Positions 8,857 to 22,056 of a stretch of DNA of 64,000 nucleotides are shown here, piece by piece. The translations under genes and the position numbers were made by a program. The notes beneath the pieces were generated by a model that searched no databases, had not been told where the DNA came from, and was given only the letters and a program-made list of their open reading frames with translations. The stretch is from Corynebacterium sp. MSK297 (lineage in GTDB: Bacteria; Actinomycetota; Actinomycetes; Mycobacteriales; Mycobacteriaceae): the NCBI RefSeq assembly GCF_030232885.1, contig NZ_JASPGD010000005.1:62001-126000 (forward strand), read 5' to 3'. Each line of letters begins with the position of its first letter. Position 1 is the first letter of the stretch.

Positions 8857-9684
8857 TGTAGATCTCCTTCACTCAACGGTGCGACGCTGCCTTTTTGGCA
8901 CGTCAAATACAGGTTCAAGAACCTTGACGCCTCGACAGCAGCTTGGGGATAAGCGCTGCGGCGCGTGGGTGTCATTCGGTTCTCAAGCACACAGTCCAGG
9001 ATTCTGGAATAGGTTCTGGAATCCAGGCTGTGAAAAGACTTAGCCAGATTACGTCACAGCGAGCTGGAAAAACAAATCAACACGCCGCAGCACGCTGGTC
9101 AATCAACACAGGACAACACGCACACCGGCGTGTACTGACAAAGCACAGGGGAGGGTGCACCCGAAACTACAAGACTGTAATTAAGGCCGTGCAAAGCCAC
9201 TGTATCAATCACAACCTTGGGCAGTGCTGGGGGTTTTCCACAGCGAAATCGGACCAGCATCAGAAAACAGCATCAGTGTAATTCCGGCTGCTTGTCGAAG
9301 AAAAATAGCGTGCTAGACAGTTTTCCACACGAGCGGGTAGTAATAGGAAGTCGCTTCTACTCACAGGGAAACATCCCACCAAGTTGTGGATAAGTCTCAA
9401 CAGAAACTTGAGAGTTAAGACAAACCCGCAGGTAGAATCCAAAAATTTCAGAACGATAGTTATTCACAACCATGTGAAAGCTTGTGAATAATCCTCGCCG
9501 TGAGTCTATCCACAACTGTGGATAACTCTGTGAAATACTGGTCACGCTGTATTTCTGGCTACGGTGAGCCTGTGGAATGTCCCTGGGGAATTCTGCAGCA
9601 AAATCTCAGCACGAACCCCAGGAAAAAACCCAGGCTAGAAACCTGAACACGAAAAACACACGACCCATACAGAATCGAGGCACT
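8857..9684. other. rpmH-dnaA intergenic region, left part of oriC
   Basis: About 0.8 kb of divergent intergenic DNA. DnaA-box-like 9-mers are seen at 9385-9393 (TGTGGATAA), 9460-9468 (TTATTCACA), 9483-9491 (TGTGAATAA), 9506-9514 (CTATCCACA) and 9517-9525 (TGTGGATAA). The last two form a near-palindrome. The region should also hold the dnaA and rpmH promoters. Together with the dnaA-dnaN spacer it is the best origin candidate. Confidence 0.85.
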
Positions 9685-11499
9685 GTGGCAGACGACGCGT
9701 CCATGCTGGCAGAAAATTGGCAGAAGATGGTTGATGACCTCCTGTTTATTTCTGACCAACCAGATTCTGCCGTGCCATCGTTTAGCCACCAACAGCGCGC
9801 TCATCTGCAGCGCGCTCGTCCGATCACCATGGTCAACAACTATGCGCTGTTGACGGTCCCTAACGAGAACGTCAAAGCCACGATCGAGAATGATCTCGGC
9901 CCACACATCGTGCGCATCCTTAATCATTATTTAGGAAAGTCGTGCTCCTTGGCGGTATCGATTGCTGCCCCCCAGGACAACGACTGGCAAACGTCGCATT
10001 CCCCAGCACAAGCCAGCCGTAACTACGATCCTCGATACACCTCTCGGTATGATCCACGTGGCGACTCACCTGCCCAATCTGAACGCACCCAGGACGGAGG
10101 ATCTGCGCAGCCTGGTACCTCTCAACCTGGCTCCCCCCAGTCTGATTCCACTCAGTCTGGTTCCACTCAGCCTGACCAGCAACCGGGAACACCGCCATCG
10201 ACGCATTCTCGCCGCGGTTCACGCCCCGCCTGGGATCAGCAGGACTCACAAATGGGATTCGGGTTTAGCTACCCGGCTAGCGATCCAGCACGAAACGATC
10301 CAGCACGTGATACAGCTGCAGCCCCTGGTTCGGCAAGCCTCGACGAACTTGCCGAGGCATATAAGCAACAGCAAGCACAACAGGTCGGCGCCGGGGAAAC
10401 TTCAGAAGCCGATGCTTCTCGACGATTGCACCGAGAGACTCCAGCGCATGATCCGAACCGGGAGGAATCCCTCAATCCCAAATACACATTCGAAAACTTT
10501 GTGATTGGTTCTTCAAACCGCTTCGCTCATGGTGCGGCCGTCGCGGTGGCAGAAAATCCAGCACGCGCTTATAACCCGTTGTTTATTTGGGGCGGTTCCG
10601 GCCTGGGCAAAACTCACTTGTTGCACGCTGCCGGTAATTATTCGCAGGAACTGCGGTCCGATCTCCGGGTGAAATATGTTTCTTCGGAGGAATTCACCAA
10701 CGACTACATCAATTCTTTGCGTGATGACCGCCAAGAATCATTCAAGCGCCGTTACCGAAACTTGGATGTGTTGATGGTCGACGATATCCAGTTTTTGGAG
10801 GGCAAGGAATCCACCCAGGAAGAGTTTTTCCATACCTTCAATGCGTTGCATCAGGCGAATAAGCAGATCATCCTGTCTTCCGACCGGCCGCCGAAACAAT
10901 TGACGACGTTGGAAGATCGCTTACGCACGCGTTTCGAAGGTGGGCTGATCACTGACGTGCAGCCACCAGACCTCGAGACACGTATCGCAATTTTGATGAA
11001 GAAAGCTTCAGCAGATGGCACGCGCGTCGACAGGCAGGTCTTGGAATTCATTGCCTCCCAGTTTGAGTCCTCGATTCGCGAGTTAGAGGGCGCGCTCATC
11101 CGCGTGTCGGCATATTCATCGTTGATCAATGAGCCGATCAACATGGAGCTGGCGGAGATCGCGCTGCACGATATCCTGCCGGATTCTGCCAGCCTGGAGA
11201 TCACCATGTCCACGATCATGGAGGTCACCGCAGAATATTTCCATATCGAATTCAAGGCATTGACGGGTGCGGGCAAGACCCGTGCGGTTGCTCATGCCCG
11301 GCAGTTGGCGATGTATCTGTGCCGTGAACTTACCGATAACTCGCTGCCCAAAATCGGCGAAGCTTTTGGCGGCAAGGACCACACCACGGTGATGTATGCT
11401 GACCGGAAAATCCGCAAGGAAATGACGGAAAACCGTAATACTTACGACGAAATACAACAGCTGACGCAGATCATTAAGACCCGCGGCCGAGTGTCCTAA
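9685..11499 (+). CDS. dnaA: Chromosomal replication initiator DnaA
   Basis: 604 residues from the GTG at 9685; an ATG at 9577 in the same frame would add 36 residues. The GTG is preferred because the conserved '[10 protein letters not shown]' Trp then falls at residue 12, as I recall for the C. glutamicum protein, and GAGG precedes it. Domain II (about 90-270) is long and low complexity with Ser-Gln-Pro repeats. Domain III has Walker A 'GGSGLGKT' and Walker B '[11 protein letters not shown]'. Domain IV has '[15 protein letters not shown]', the DnaA-box recognition signature. Confidence 0.96.
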   Translation: MADDASMLAENWQKMVDDLLFISDQPDSAVPSFSHQQRAHLQRARPITMVNNYALLTVPNENVKATIENDLGPHIVRILNHYLGKSCSLAVSIAAPQDNDWQTSHSPAQASRNYDPRYTSRYDPRGDSPAQSERTQDGGSAQPGTSQPGSPQSDSTQSGSTQPDQQPGTPPSTHSRRGSRPAWDQQDSQMGFGFSYPASDPARNDPARDTAAAPGSASLDELAEAYKQQQAQQVGAGETSEADASRRLHRETPAHDPNREESLNPKYTFENFVIGSSNRFAHGAAVAVAENPARAYNPLFIWGGSGLGKTHLLHAAGNYSQELRSDLRVKYVSSEEFTNDYINSLRDDRQESFKRRYRNLDVLMVDDIQFLEGKESTQEEFFHTFNALHQANKQIILSSDRPPKQLTTLEDRLRTRFEGGLITDVQPPDLETRIAILMKKASADGTRVDRQVLEFIASQFESSIRELEGALIRVSAYSSLINEPINMELAEIALHDILPDSASLEITMSTIMEVTAEYFHIEFKALTGAGKTRAVAHARQLAMYLCRELTDNSLPKIGEAFGGKDHTTVMYADRKIRKEMTENRNTYDEIQQLTQIIKTRGRVS

Positions 11500-11569
11500 A
11501 ACCAGCTGCATTTCTTCACGTTTCTTAAGATCACTGGGCCCGCGCCCACACCTGAGCCCACAACCCCAC

Positions 11570-11618
11570 AACCAGGCACTGACCCGTTAGTAGCGGGTTC
11601 GAGTGTCTGGTTTTCTTT
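11570..11618 (+). terminator. Rho-independent terminator of dnaA
   Basis: AACCAG-CACT-ACCCG (from 11570) pairs with CGGGT-AGTG-CTGGTT (to 11612) with small bulges, followed by TTTTCTTT. Confidence 0.8.
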
Positions 11619-12351
11619 ATCCACAAGTTTCTCCACATCTGTGTAATTACACCTATGTAATTCACTACGATATTGTAATCTGGTTCACCAAAGCAAGGTG
11701 TGTACAAAATCTGACCAGTGTGAATACCCCAGTGAACGACTTGTGAACAAATCCGATCAACTTGTGGAAAAACAGAATTACATGAGAGTTATCCACAATT
11801 GCACCGATTTATCCACAGATTCTGCACACCCATTCACACACGCCAAAAAATAGCCCTGAGCAGACTAGATCCCCTGTTATTCACAGATCTCACAAAGCTT
11901 ATTGTTATTACTATCTTTTTAACTTGGATTTCTATTAAGAAAAGGAGGGTGTGGAGGAACGAGAATTTTTGGTTTTGCGTCCAAACCTCCGACGACCGCA
12001 TTAAGCCAAGACAGTGAATGTCAGAACTGTAATTCTACGCGCTGATTTAGTAGACACTAAGTAACAGTAGTGTCATTCAGTCAAGCCTATTAGGTAACGC
12101 TAAATAACAAGAATTTCTCGTTGGGTAAGACAATCCCCGCAGGTGACTTTTTCTGACTGCATTTTTGATGCAGCATCTTTCATGCAGGCCCGTTTAGTTC
12201 CGTTTAGGCTGTCCCAGAATTTATCGGCTAGAATCAACGAGCTACACATTATTTCGGGTAGTTTGGTAAAGGCGTAGGTGAACTACACCAATTCCCAGCT
12301 TTGAGCTTGGGGTAGCACGAAGACAACCGCTAAAGAGAGCTTGATACCACC
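11619..12351. other. dnaA-dnaN spacer, main oriC candidate
   Basis: Over 700 bp without a gene. Consensus DnaA boxes TTATCCACA occur at 11617-11625, 11789-11797 and 11809-11817, with more near-matches (CTTGTGGAA, TTGTGAACA) around 11740-11770. An AT-rich tract at about 11890-11945 could be the unwinding element. Two hairpins follow: GACACTA/TAGTGTC (12053-12074) and CTGCAT/ATGCAG (12157-12173). TAGAAT at 12229-12234 may be the -10 of the dnaN promoter. No small ORF here looks real. Confidence 0.85.
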
Positions 12352-13539
12352 ATGGATTCCTCCGCAGTATCGTTCCGTGTTGCCAAAGAAGACTTGGCAG
12401 ACGCTGTCGCTTGGGTAGCAAAAAACCTGCCGTCGAAGGCAACCCAACCTGTTTTGCGCGCGATGCTGATTACTGCCGACGAATCCGGCTTGGAATTATC
12501 AGGTTTTGATTACGAAGTATCGACCAAGATCAAGCTTCCAGCAGAGGTAGAAACCGAAGGCACCATCGCGGTGGCAGGTAAATTGCTGGCAGATATCGTG
12601 GCCAGCTTGGCTAATAAGCCGGTTGAACTAAAAGTGGACGATTCCACCGCTTTAGTGCGTTGCGGTTCTTCCCGCTTTGAACTACCGCTGATTCCACTCG
12701 ATGATTACCCACAATTGCCGGAGCTGCCACAGGTAACCGGTAGCTTGAACCCCGCGCTGTTTACCGACGCCGTCACGCAGGTTGCTTCCGCCGCTGGCCG
12801 TGATGACACTTTGCCGATGTTGACTGGCGTAAATTTTGCAATTAATGGCTCGAATATCAAGCTTGCCGCCACCGACCGCTTCCGTTTGGCAATCCGCCAG
12901 TTGACTTGGGATCCAGCTAGCGAGGACGTCTCGGCAAAACTCTTGGTGCCAGCAAAAACTCTGCAAGAAAATGCGCGAAGTTTGGATACCAGCCTGGACC
13001 AGCCGGTACAGATCGCGGTGGGCGCTGGCGACAACGTCGGTGCCGAAGGCCTGTTTGGTTTGCACTCGCACAACCGCGAGACCACCACGCGCATGTTGGA
13101 TGCAGAATTCCCGAATATCGAACCGCTGTTGCCAAAAACCCACAGCTGTGTCGCCAGTGTTGATATCGCACCACTGCAAGAAGCGATTCGCCGCGTGTCG
13201 TTGCTGACGGAACGCAATGCTCAGGTGCGCATGGAATTTTCTGAAGACCAAGTGATTTTGTCCGCCGGCGGTGCAGAATCTGGCCACGCGGAAGAAGCCG
13301 TGCCGTGCGAATTCTCCGGCCGCGACGAACTCATCATCGCGTTCAACCCGGGTTATCTGAAAGACGGCCTGTCCGTTGTTCGGACCGAAAAAGTCTTTTT
13401 CGGGTTCACGGAATCGTCACGTCCGGCAATTTTGTTGCCGCAGCCAGAGCAGATGCCGGAGGCTAACGAGGACGGGCAGTTCCCAAGCCCAGAGTCTGAG
13501 TTCACTTACCTGCTGATGCCGGTTCGTTTGCCTGGGTAA
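12352..13539 (+). CDS. dnaN: DNA polymerase III beta sliding clamp
   Basis: 395 residues, the length of a typical beta clamp with three similar domains. The N-terminal '[20 protein letters not shown]', middle '[13 protein letters not shown]' and C-terminal '[13 protein letters not shown]' are characteristic. The ring tethers DNA polymerase III. Its TAA stop overlaps the recF ATG by one base. Confidence 0.97.
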   Translation: MDSSAVSFRVAKEDLADAVAWVAKNLPSKATQPVLRAMLITADESGLELSGFDYEVSTKIKLPAEVETEGTIAVAGKLLADIVASLANKPVELKVDDSTALVRCGSSRFELPLIPLDDYPQLPELPQVTGSLNPALFTDAVTQVASAAGRDDTLPMLTGVNFAINGSNIKLAATDRFRLAIRQLTWDPASEDVSAKLLVPAKTLQENARSLDTSLDQPVQIAVGAGDNVGAEGLFGLHSHNRETTTRMLDAEFPNIEPLLPKTHSCVASVDIAPLQEAIRRVSLLTERNAQVRMEFSEDQVILSAGGAESGHAEEAVPCEFSGRDELIIAFNPGYLKDGLSVVRTEKVFFGFTESSRPAILLPQPEQMPEANEDGQFPSPESEFTYLLMPVRLPG

Positions 13540-14822
13540 TGTATCTCCAGAACCTGCAGCTTCGTGACTTCCGCTCCTGGCCGGAATTCTCCCTGCGGTT
13601 TGCGCCGGGTATCAGCGTTTTCGTCGGCCGGAACGGGTATGGCAAAACCAATATCGTCGAGGCCGTCGGCTATCTTGCGCATCTAGGATCTCATCGGGTG
13701 GCCACCGATGCACCGCTGATCCGTCTCGGCCAGGATAATGCCCGGATTTCTGCGAGCATCATCAACCAGGGCCGTGAGCTCACAGCGCATTTGCTGGTCA
13801 AAGCCAGTGGAAGTAATAGCGCACAAATCAACCGCACTCGGTTGAAATCGCCGCGCGAACTGCTTGGCGTAGCAAAAACGGTGCTGTTTTCGCCGGAAGA
13901 CCTGGCTTTGCTGCGCGGCGAACCAGGCGAGCGGCGTCGTTATCTCGACAGCATCCTTGCTAGCCGCACCCCACGGATCGCGGGCGTGAAAGCCGATTAT
14001 GACAAAGTCTTACGCCAGCGCAACGCCTTGTTGAAATCCGCCAGTGCTGCATTACGGCGGGGCTATCGTGACGACGATTCCGCTGCTGCGTTGTCCACCC
14101 TTGATGCCTGGGATAATCGCTTGGCTGGTGTGGGCGCGCAGCTGATTGCTGCCCGTATTGAGCTGGTCGACGAGCTGAAAACGCAGGTACGCACTGCCTA
14201 TGCAGCCATTGCTCCGGAATCCCGCCCGGCGGATATCGCTTATATTTCCACCCTGGATACTGTGGCCGAGGCCAATTATTCTGGCAGCTCCGCAGATTCT
14301 GGAACCTCGGCGGCGATGCCACCCCGCCGCATCACCGACGCGTATTACCGCGATGACCGGGGCCGCGTGCAGGTAGAACTTGTGGAAGCCGCAATGCTGG
14401 GCGCGTTAGGGCAGGTGCGCGAGAAGGAGATTGAACGCGGTGTGAGCCTCGTCGGCCCGCATCGCGATGACATGGAGGCACTGCTGGGGGCCAGCCCGGC
14501 AAAGGGTTTTGCTTCGCATGGCGAGACCTGGTCTTATGCCATTGCGTTGCGCTGGGCGGAGTTTGAGATACTGCGGCAATCCGGCACTGATCCGATTCTG
14601 ATCTTGGATGATGTCTTTGCCGAACTCGATGTAAAGCGCCGCAGGCACCTGGTGCAGCTTGCGAGCTCAGTCGAGCAGGTGTTGATCACCGCGGCGGTAG
14701 AAGAAGACATTCCCGACGAGTTGGAGCCGAATTCCGTGGTGCACATCGGCGTCCACGATTCCACCAGCGAATCCGGTGAGTATTCCCGAGTGTCGTTCAT
14801 CGATACTGCTGGTGGGGCATGA
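13539..14822 (+). CDS. recF: DNA replication and repair protein RecF
   Basis: 427 residues. An SMC-like ATPase with Walker A '[19 protein letters not shown]', the signature '[13 protein letters not shown]' and Walker B '[13 protein letters not shown]'. It loads RecA at gapped DNA through RecFOR. Translationally coupled to dnaN (1-bp overlap) and to the next gene (4-bp overlap). Confidence 0.96.
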   Translation: MYLQNLQLRDFRSWPEFSLRFAPGISVFVGRNGYGKTNIVEAVGYLAHLGSHRVATDAPLIRLGQDNARISASIINQGRELTAHLLVKASGSNSAQINRTRLKSPRELLGVAKTVLFSPEDLALLRGEPGERRRYLDSILASRTPRIAGVKADYDKVLRQRNALLKSASAALRRGYRDDDSAAALSTLDAWDNRLAGVGAQLIAARIELVDELKTQVRTAYAAIAPESRPADIAYISTLDTVAEANYSGSSADSGTSAAMPPRRITDAYYRDDRGRVQVELVEAAMLGALGQVREKEIERGVSLVGPHRDDMEALLGASPAKGFASHGETWSYAIALRWAEFEILRQSGTDPILILDDVFAELDVKRRRHLVQLASSVEQVLITAAVEEDIPDELEPNSVVHIGVHDSTSESGEYSRVSFIDTAGGA

Positions 14823-15577
14823 CGATGAGCATCTCTGAAGAAAATCCAGCCGCAAACCAGAAAATCCAGAAAAACCAGCAAATCCTGCCGGATTCTCAGC
14901 CGCGCGATCTTGTCGACGCCACCTTCGCCGCACTGCGTGAGGCCGCGGCACAACGCGGATCCGCGCCACCACTGGGTACCTCGCAGACCGGGGCGCAAAG
15001 TTTTTTGCGTAGTCGTCGGCAAGCGCGAGCGCACCGGGCTCGGAGTTCTCGTCTGTCGGCAGCCAATGGGCCATTGGGCCCCACCACTAATGACCTCGCC
15101 GCTAACGACCCCACCACGAAAAACCTCAGCGTCAATACTCCCGGCACTTCTCACGCCCCCGGCGCACTGAACTGGGGAAAATACCGACAGTCCGGCCCAG
15201 ATGGCAGGCGTCCGCGCAGGCAACTCAACTTACCGTCGGCGGGCGCGGTGCTGAACAAGGAGATCACATCCCGCGGGTGGGAGAAAAACCTGGCCTCTGG
15301 GTGGGTGACCGGGCACTGGGAGCAGCTGGTGGGCGAGAAGATCGCGCAGCACACCAAGGTAGAGATGGTGAAAGATTCGGCGTTGTTCATCACCTGTGAT
15401 TCCACCGCGTGGGCGACGAACCTGCGGTATATGCAGCGGGAGATTCTGCGCTCGATCCGCGAGAAAGCCGGCCCGGACGTGATCACGGAGCTGAAGATTT
15501 TCGGCCCGCAGGCTCCGAATTGGCGCAAGGGCAAGCTGCACGTGAAAGGCCGCGGACCGCGCGATACTTACGGCTAA
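14819..15577 (+). CDS. DUF721 / DciA-like protein
   Basis: 252 residues. The N-terminal 120 residues are low complexity (Ala, Ser, Thr, Asn). The conserved DUF721 core spans about 130-240 with '[43 protein letters not shown]' in segments and '[14 protein letters not shown]'. DciA proteins of this family interact with the replicative helicase in bacteria lacking DnaC. The position between recF and gyrB is conserved in actinobacteria. It overlaps recF by ATGA; an internal ATG two codons later is equally possible. Confidence 0.88.
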   Translation: MTMSISEENPAANQKIQKNQQILPDSQPRDLVDATFAALREAAAQRGSAPPLGTSQTGAQSFLRSRRQARAHRARSSRLSAANGPLGPTTNDLAANDPTTKNLSVNTPGTSHAPGALNWGKYRQSGPDGRRPRRQLNLPSAGAVLNKEITSRGWEKNLASGWVTGHWEQLVGEKIAQHTKVEMVKDSALFITCDSTAWATNLRYMQREILRSIREKAGPDVITELKIFGPQAPNWRKGKLHVKGRGPRDTYG

Positions 15578-15706
15578 AACCGGCTGATCAGTAGCAGCGA
15601 CTCTATCCGTTTACGGCAGGGTGTGCCTGCGGCTTAGCTCCACCCGGGCGGGGTGTCTGGGGTGTAAGATTGGAATGTCGAAGATTTCCTCTTTAAGGAG
15701 TGCTAG

Positions 15707-17740
<2,034 letters not shown>

Positions 17741-17830
17741 TCGCCCGGCGTTGGGGACTAGGATTGGACGCGCCCAAAGCTTTGTGCGTTATAAGTCATA
17801 TTTTTAGCCTGATGGAAAGGAAAACTCTTC

Positions 17831-18721
17831 GTGAGTAATGCCAATGGTTCTGCAGCCCGCGTGAAGCGCGGTTTATCTGAGCAATTTTTTGGCGGCGTCA
17901 TCATGGACGTCGTTACCCCGGAACAAGCTCGCATCGCAGAGGCTGCTGGTGCTTCAGCCGTGATGGCTCTGGAGCGCGTTCCTGCTGATATTCGCGCCCA
18001 GGGCGGCGTTGCCCGCATGTCGGATCCGGATATGATCACCGAGATCATCGAAGCCGTCGACATCCCAGTTATGGCCAAGGCCCGCATCGGCCACTTCGTT
18101 GAGGCGCAGGTGCTGCAGTCGCTGGGTATTGATTATGTCGACGAGTCTGAGGTGTTGACCCCAGCTGATTACGCCCACCACATCGACAAATTCGCTTTCG
18201 ACGTGCCATTCGTCTGCGGTGCCACCAATTTGGGTGAGGCGCTGCGTCGTATCAACGAGGGTGCTGCCATGGTGCGTTCTAAGGGTGAAGCCGGCACTGG
18301 TGATGTGTCCAACGCCGTGACCCACATTCGGAGCATCCGCGCGGAGATCAACCGTTTGTCTTCTATGTCGAAGGACGAGTTGTTCGTTGCTGCCAAGGAG
18401 TTGCAGGCACCGTATGAGCTGGTGCTTGAGGTTGCAGAGACCGGTAGCTTGCCGGTTGGTTTGTTGGTTGCCGGTGGCGTTTCCACCCCCGCTGATGCTG
18501 CGATGATGATGCAGCTCGGTGCCGATGGCGTGTTCGTCGGATCGGGCATTTTTAAGTCCGGTAACCCGGAGGCGCGTGCGAAGGCTATTGTGCGTGCGGT
18601 CAAGAACTACGACGACGCCGAGGTTATCGCTGAGGTTTCGCGTGGTTTGGGCGAAGCCATGGTTGGCATCAACGTTGATGAGTTGCCAGTATCTCACCGT
18701 TTGGCAGAGCGCGGCTGGTAA
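17831..18721 (+). CDS. pdxS: Pyridoxal 5'-phosphate synthase lyase subunit PdxS
   Basis: 296 residues, full length. PdxS forms PLP from ribose 5-phosphate, glyceraldehyde 3-phosphate and ammonia supplied by the glutaminase PdxT. Active-site residues are seen in family positions: Asp26 ('IMDVVTP'), Lys83 ('[10 protein letters not shown]') and Lys151 ('[13 protein letters not shown]'). A GGAAAGG ribosome-binding site precedes the GTG start. No pdxT gene follows: gyrA begins 61 bp later. Placement between gyrB and gyrA is unusual; the ammonia source must be encoded elsewhere or be free ammonium. Confidence 0.95.
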   Translation: MSNANGSAARVKRGLSEQFFGGVIMDVVTPEQARIAEAAGASAVMALERVPADIRAQGGVARMSDPDMITEIIEAVDIPVMAKARIGHFVEAQVLQSLGIDYVDESEVLTPADYAHHIDKFAFDVPFVCGATNLGEALRRINEGAAMVRSKGEAGTGDVSNAVTHIRSIRAEINRLSSMSKDELFVAAKELQAPYELVLEVAETGSLPVGLLVAGGVSTPADAAMMMQLGADGVFVGSGIFKSGNPEARAKAIVRAVKNYDDAEVIAEVSRGLGEAMVGINVDELPVSHRLAERGW

Positions 18722-18782
18722 ATACCCGGCTAGGGGTTGCGCACCGTCGTTCTGGGCGCGTTAGGCGCTAGACTGGGAGGTT

Positions 18783-21383
18783 ATGAGTGACGATAACCAA
18801 GGCGGTTTGTTAGATCGCATTGAGCCGATAGATATCTCCGCGGAGATGGAGTCGAGTTATATCGACTACGCCATGTCCGTGATCGTGGGCCGTGCGTTGC
18901 CAGATGTGCGTGACGGGCTGAAGCCTGTGCACCGGCGTGTGTTGTACGCGATGTATGACAACGGTTACCGGCCGGAGCGCAGTTATGTGAAATCTTCGAA
19001 GCCGGTCTCGGACACGATGGGTGATTATCACCCGCACGGTGACAGCGCTATTTATGACACGCTGGTGCGTATGGCCCAGCCGTGGTCGATGCGTTATCCG
19101 CTTGTCGACGGCCAGGGTAACTTCGGTTCGCCGGGTAATGATGGCCCGGCGGCGATGCGTTATACCGAGTCGAAGCTGATGCCTTTGGCGATGGAGATGA
19201 CCCGGGATATTCGGGAAAACACCGTCGATTATCAGCCGAACTATGACGGCAAGACGACGGAGCCGACGGTGCTGCCGTCGCGGGTGCCGAACCTGTTGAT
19301 GAATGGTTCCGGTGGTATTGCCGTCGGTATGGCTACTAATATTCCGCCGCACAACCTGAATGAGCTGGCGGAGGCCATTTACTGGTTGCTGGAGAACCCG
19401 GATGCGGGCGAGGAAGAAACCCTGGAAGCCTGCATGGAGCGGGTTTCTGGGCCGGATTTCCCGACCGGTGGCATGATTGTCGGCACTAATGGCATCAAGG
19501 ATGCTTATACCACCGGCCGTGGTTCCATCCGTATGCGTGGCGTGTCCAGCATCGAAGAAAACGGCAGCCGGCAGACCATCGTGATTACCGAGTTGCCGTA
19601 TCAGGTCAACCCGGACACCATGGTGGCTAATATCGCCGAGCAGGTTGCAAACGGTAAGCTGGCTGGCATTTCGAATATTGACGATGAGTCTTCTGACCGC
19701 GTCGGCATGCGCATCGTGGTCACTCTAAAGCGTGATGCCGTCGCCCGTGTGGTGCTGAACAACTTGTACAAGCACTCGCAGTTGCAGACTTCTTTCGGCG
19801 CTAACATGCTGTCCATCGTCGATGGTGTGCCGCGTACGCTGCGTCTGGATCAGATGCTGCGTTATTACGTCACCCACCAGATTGAGGTTATTGTTCGGCG
19901 TACGCAATACCGCCTGGCGGAAGCCGAAAAACGTGCGCACATTTTGCGTGGCCTGGTCAAGGCCCTGAACATGCTCGATGAGGTCATTGCGTTGATCCGC
20001 CGCAGCCGTTCGGTAGAAGCCTCTCGTGAGGGCTTGAAGGATCTGCTGGGCGTCGACGACGAGCAGGCCGAGGCCATTCTGGCGATGCAGCTGCGCCGCC
20101 TGGCTGCCTTGGAACGCCAGAAGATCATCGACGAATTGGAAGAAATCCAGACCGTTATCGATGACCTAAAAGACATCCTGGATCGCGAGGAGCGCCAGCG
20201 CGAGATCGTGGCGACCGAGCTGAAGGAAATCGTCGACAAGCATGGCGACGAGCGTCGCACCGAGATCGTGGCCGCGCACGGTGAGGTTTCTGATGAGGAT
20301 CTGATCGTCCGCGAAAACGTGGTCGTGACCATCACCGCCACTGGTTATGCCAAGCGCACGAAGGTCGACACCTACAAGTCGCAAAAGCGCGGCGGCAAGG
20401 GTGTGCGTGGTGCGGAGTTGAAGCAGGATGACGTCGTCAAGAACTTCTTTGTGTGTTCGACGCACGACTGGATTTTGTTCTTCACCAACTTTGGTCGCGT
20501 TTACCGCCTCAAGGCCTACGAGCTGCCGGAGGCCGGCCGTACCGCGCGGGGCCAGCACGTGGCGAACCTGTTGGAGTTCCAGCCGGAAGAGCGCATTGCT
20601 CAGGTTATTCAGCTGCAGTCCTACACCGATGCGCCGTACCTGGTGCTAGCTACCAAGCAGGGCCGAGTGAAGAAGTCACATCTGACGGATTATGAGTCGG
20701 CGCGTTCAGCTGGCCTGATCGCGATCAATCTCAATGAGGGGGATGCGCTGATTGGTGCTTGCCTGGCGGGCGACGAGGATGATCTGTTGCTGACCTCCGA
20801 GCAAGGCCAGTCCATCCGCTTTACTGCCGACGATGATCAGTTGCGGCCGATGGGTCGTGCAACCGCCGGCGTGAAGGGCATGCGCTTTAAGGGTGATGAC
20901 CAGCTGCTGGCGATGTCCGTGGTGCACGATGGCGAGTACCTGTTGGTGGCTACCAGCGGCGGTTACGGCAAGCGCACCGCGATTGAGGAATACAGCACCC
21001 AGGGCCGTGGTGGCATGGGCGTAATGACGTTCAAGTACACCCCGAAGCGCGGCAAGCTGATTGGCGCGATTGCGGTGAATGAGGACGATGAAATCTTCGC
21101 TATCACCTCTGCCGGTGGCGTCGTGCGTACTGAGGCCGGGCAGATCCGTCCGTCTTCGCGTGCCACGATGGGTGTGCGGCTGGTGAATCTTGCTGACGAC
21201 GTCGAGCTGTTGGCTATCGACAAGAACGTCGAGAGCGAAGGCGTGGAAGAAGCCCAAGCTGTGGCTAAGGGTGAAAAGACCATCGACGAAGTGCATGAAG
21301 CGCAAGTTCAGGAAGGCCAGTCGAAGGCTGAGGCTAAGACTGAGGCTGAAGCTGACGGCGACGCAAAGGTCGAAGAGGAGTAG
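18783..21383 (+). CDS. gyrA: DNA gyrase subunit A
   Basis: 866 residues. The breakage-reunion domain has the catalytic Tyr127 in '[10 protein letters not shown]', and the quinolone-determining segment '[12 protein letters not shown]' keeps Ser88 and Asp92, the residues usually changed in resistant strains. The C-terminal beta-pinwheel carries the GyrA box '[10 protein letters not shown]'. The extreme C-terminus is an acidic Glu/Ala/Lys tail. It overlaps nothing but is followed within 4 bp by the DUF3566 gene. Confidence 0.97.
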   Translation: MSDDNQGGLLDRIEPIDISAEMESSYIDYAMSVIVGRALPDVRDGLKPVHRRVLYAMYDNGYRPERSYVKSSKPVSDTMGDYHPHGDSAIYDTLVRMAQPWSMRYPLVDGQGNFGSPGNDGPAAMRYTESKLMPLAMEMTRDIRENTVDYQPNYDGKTTEPTVLPSRVPNLLMNGSGGIAVGMATNIPPHNLNELAEAIYWLLENPDAGEEETLEACMERVSGPDFPTGGMIVGTNGIKDAYTTGRGSIRMRGVSSIEENGSRQTIVITELPYQVNPDTMVANIAEQVANGKLAGISNIDDESSDRVGMRIVVTLKRDAVARVVLNNLYKHSQLQTSFGANMLSIVDGVPRTLRLDQMLRYYVTHQIEVIVRRTQYRLAEAEKRAHILRGLVKALNMLDEVIALIRRSRSVEASREGLKDLLGVDDEQAEAILAMQLRRLAALERQKIIDELEEIQTVIDDLKDILDREERQREIVATELKEIVDKHGDERRTEIVAAHGEVSDEDLIVRENVVVTITATGYAKRTKVDTYKSQKRGGKGVRGAELKQDDVVKNFFVCSTHDWILFFTNFGRVYRLKAYELPEAGRTARGQHVANLLEFQPEERIAQVIQLQSYTDAPYLVLATKQGRVKKSHLTDYESARSAGLIAINLNEGDALIGACLAGDEDDLLLTSEQGQSIRFTADDDQLRPMGRATAGVKGMRFKGDDQLLAMSVVHDGEYLLVATSGGYGKRTAIEEYSTQGRGGMGVMTFKYTPKRGKLIGAIAVNEDDEIFAITSAGGVVRTEAGQIRPSSRATMGVRLVNLADDVELLAIDKNVESEGVEEAQAVAKGEKTIDEVHEAQVQEGQSKAEAKTEAEADGDAKVEEE

Positions 21384-21387
21384 CACT

Positions 21388-21738
21388 ATGGGAAGAAACA
21401 TCGCGATTACTCGAATCTCGCCGCTATCTGCCTTTCGGGTGGGCCTGGCGGTGTCTCTGGTGGGCCTGGTGGCCTGGCTGATCGCTGTGACGGTGGTGTA
21501 CTTCGTGATGGCCACGTTTGGCGTCTGGGAGTACATCAACGGCTTCATGGACGGTCTGGGGGCTGGCATGCTCATCGACTACGGCTTGGTGCTGTCTCTG
21601 TCGGCTCTGGTGGGTGCTGTGGCGGCTATCTTGGCGACGATCCTGGCTCCGCTGTTTGCGCTCATCTACAACGCTGTAGCGGCGTTGTTTGGTGGTATCC
21701 AAGTGGATCTACAACAGATCGTGGAAGTCGACGAATAA
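21388..21738 (+). CDS. DUF3566 transmembrane protein
   Basis: 116 residues starting at the ATG four bases after the gyrA stop. Two long hydrophobic stretches (about 14-40 and 60-90) with 'ISPLSAFRVGLAVSLVG' at the N-terminus match the DUF3566 family found directly behind gyrA in many actinobacteria. Function unknown; in mycobacteria a member (CwsA-neighbouring region) is linked to cell-envelope genes only by position. Confidence 0.9.
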   Translation: MGRNIAITRISPLSAFRVGLAVSLVGLVAWLIAVTVVYFVMATFGVWEYINGFMDGLGAGMLIDYGLVLSLSALVGAVAAILATILAPLFALIYNAVAALFGGIQVDLQQIVEVDE

Positions 21739-21818
21739 GCTACAAAAAAACGTCATCTGACCTGGCGATTTGTGTGTATCTAAGATACGTATTAAAGTAC
21801 ATAATCGTTCCGCACACA

Positions 21819-21892
21819 GGGTCTATAGCTCAGTCGGTTAGAGCGCATCGCTGATAACGATGAGGTCGCAGGTTCGATTCCTGCTAGACCCA
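21819..21892 (+). tRNA. tRNA-Ile (anticodon GAT)
   Basis: 74 nt cloverleaf: acceptor GGGTCTA pairs with TAGACCC, D-loop AGCTCAGTCGGTTAGAGC, anticodon loop CTGATAA, and T-loop GGTTCGATTCC. The CCA end is not encoded. Confidence 0.97.
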
Positions 21893-21905
21893 CAGGCGGA
21901 AACAT

Positions 21906-21978
21906 GGGGCATTAGCTCAATTGGTAGAGCATCTGCTTTGCAAGCAGAAGGTCAGGAGTTCGATTCTCCTATGCTCCA
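21906..21978 (+). tRNA. tRNA-Ala (anticodon TGC)
   Basis: 73 nt cloverleaf: acceptor GGGGCAT pairs with ATGCTCC, anticodon loop TTTGCAA, T-loop AGTTCGATTCT. It lies 13 bp after tRNA-Ile. The accessory island begins about 80 bp downstream. Confidence 0.97.
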
Positions 21979-21990
21979 CAGCATAGCCTG

Positions 21991-22023
21991 CATCCCTCGG
22001 TCCATCGGATCGGGGGATGTTTT
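21991..22023 (+). terminator. Terminator of the tRNA pair
   Basis: CATCCCtCGGTCC pairs with GGATCGgGGGATG with mismatches around ATC, followed by TTTTG. Confidence 0.7.
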
Positions 22024-22056
22024 GCGTTCAAGGCCTACTGGGTGGGGGTAAACGAT

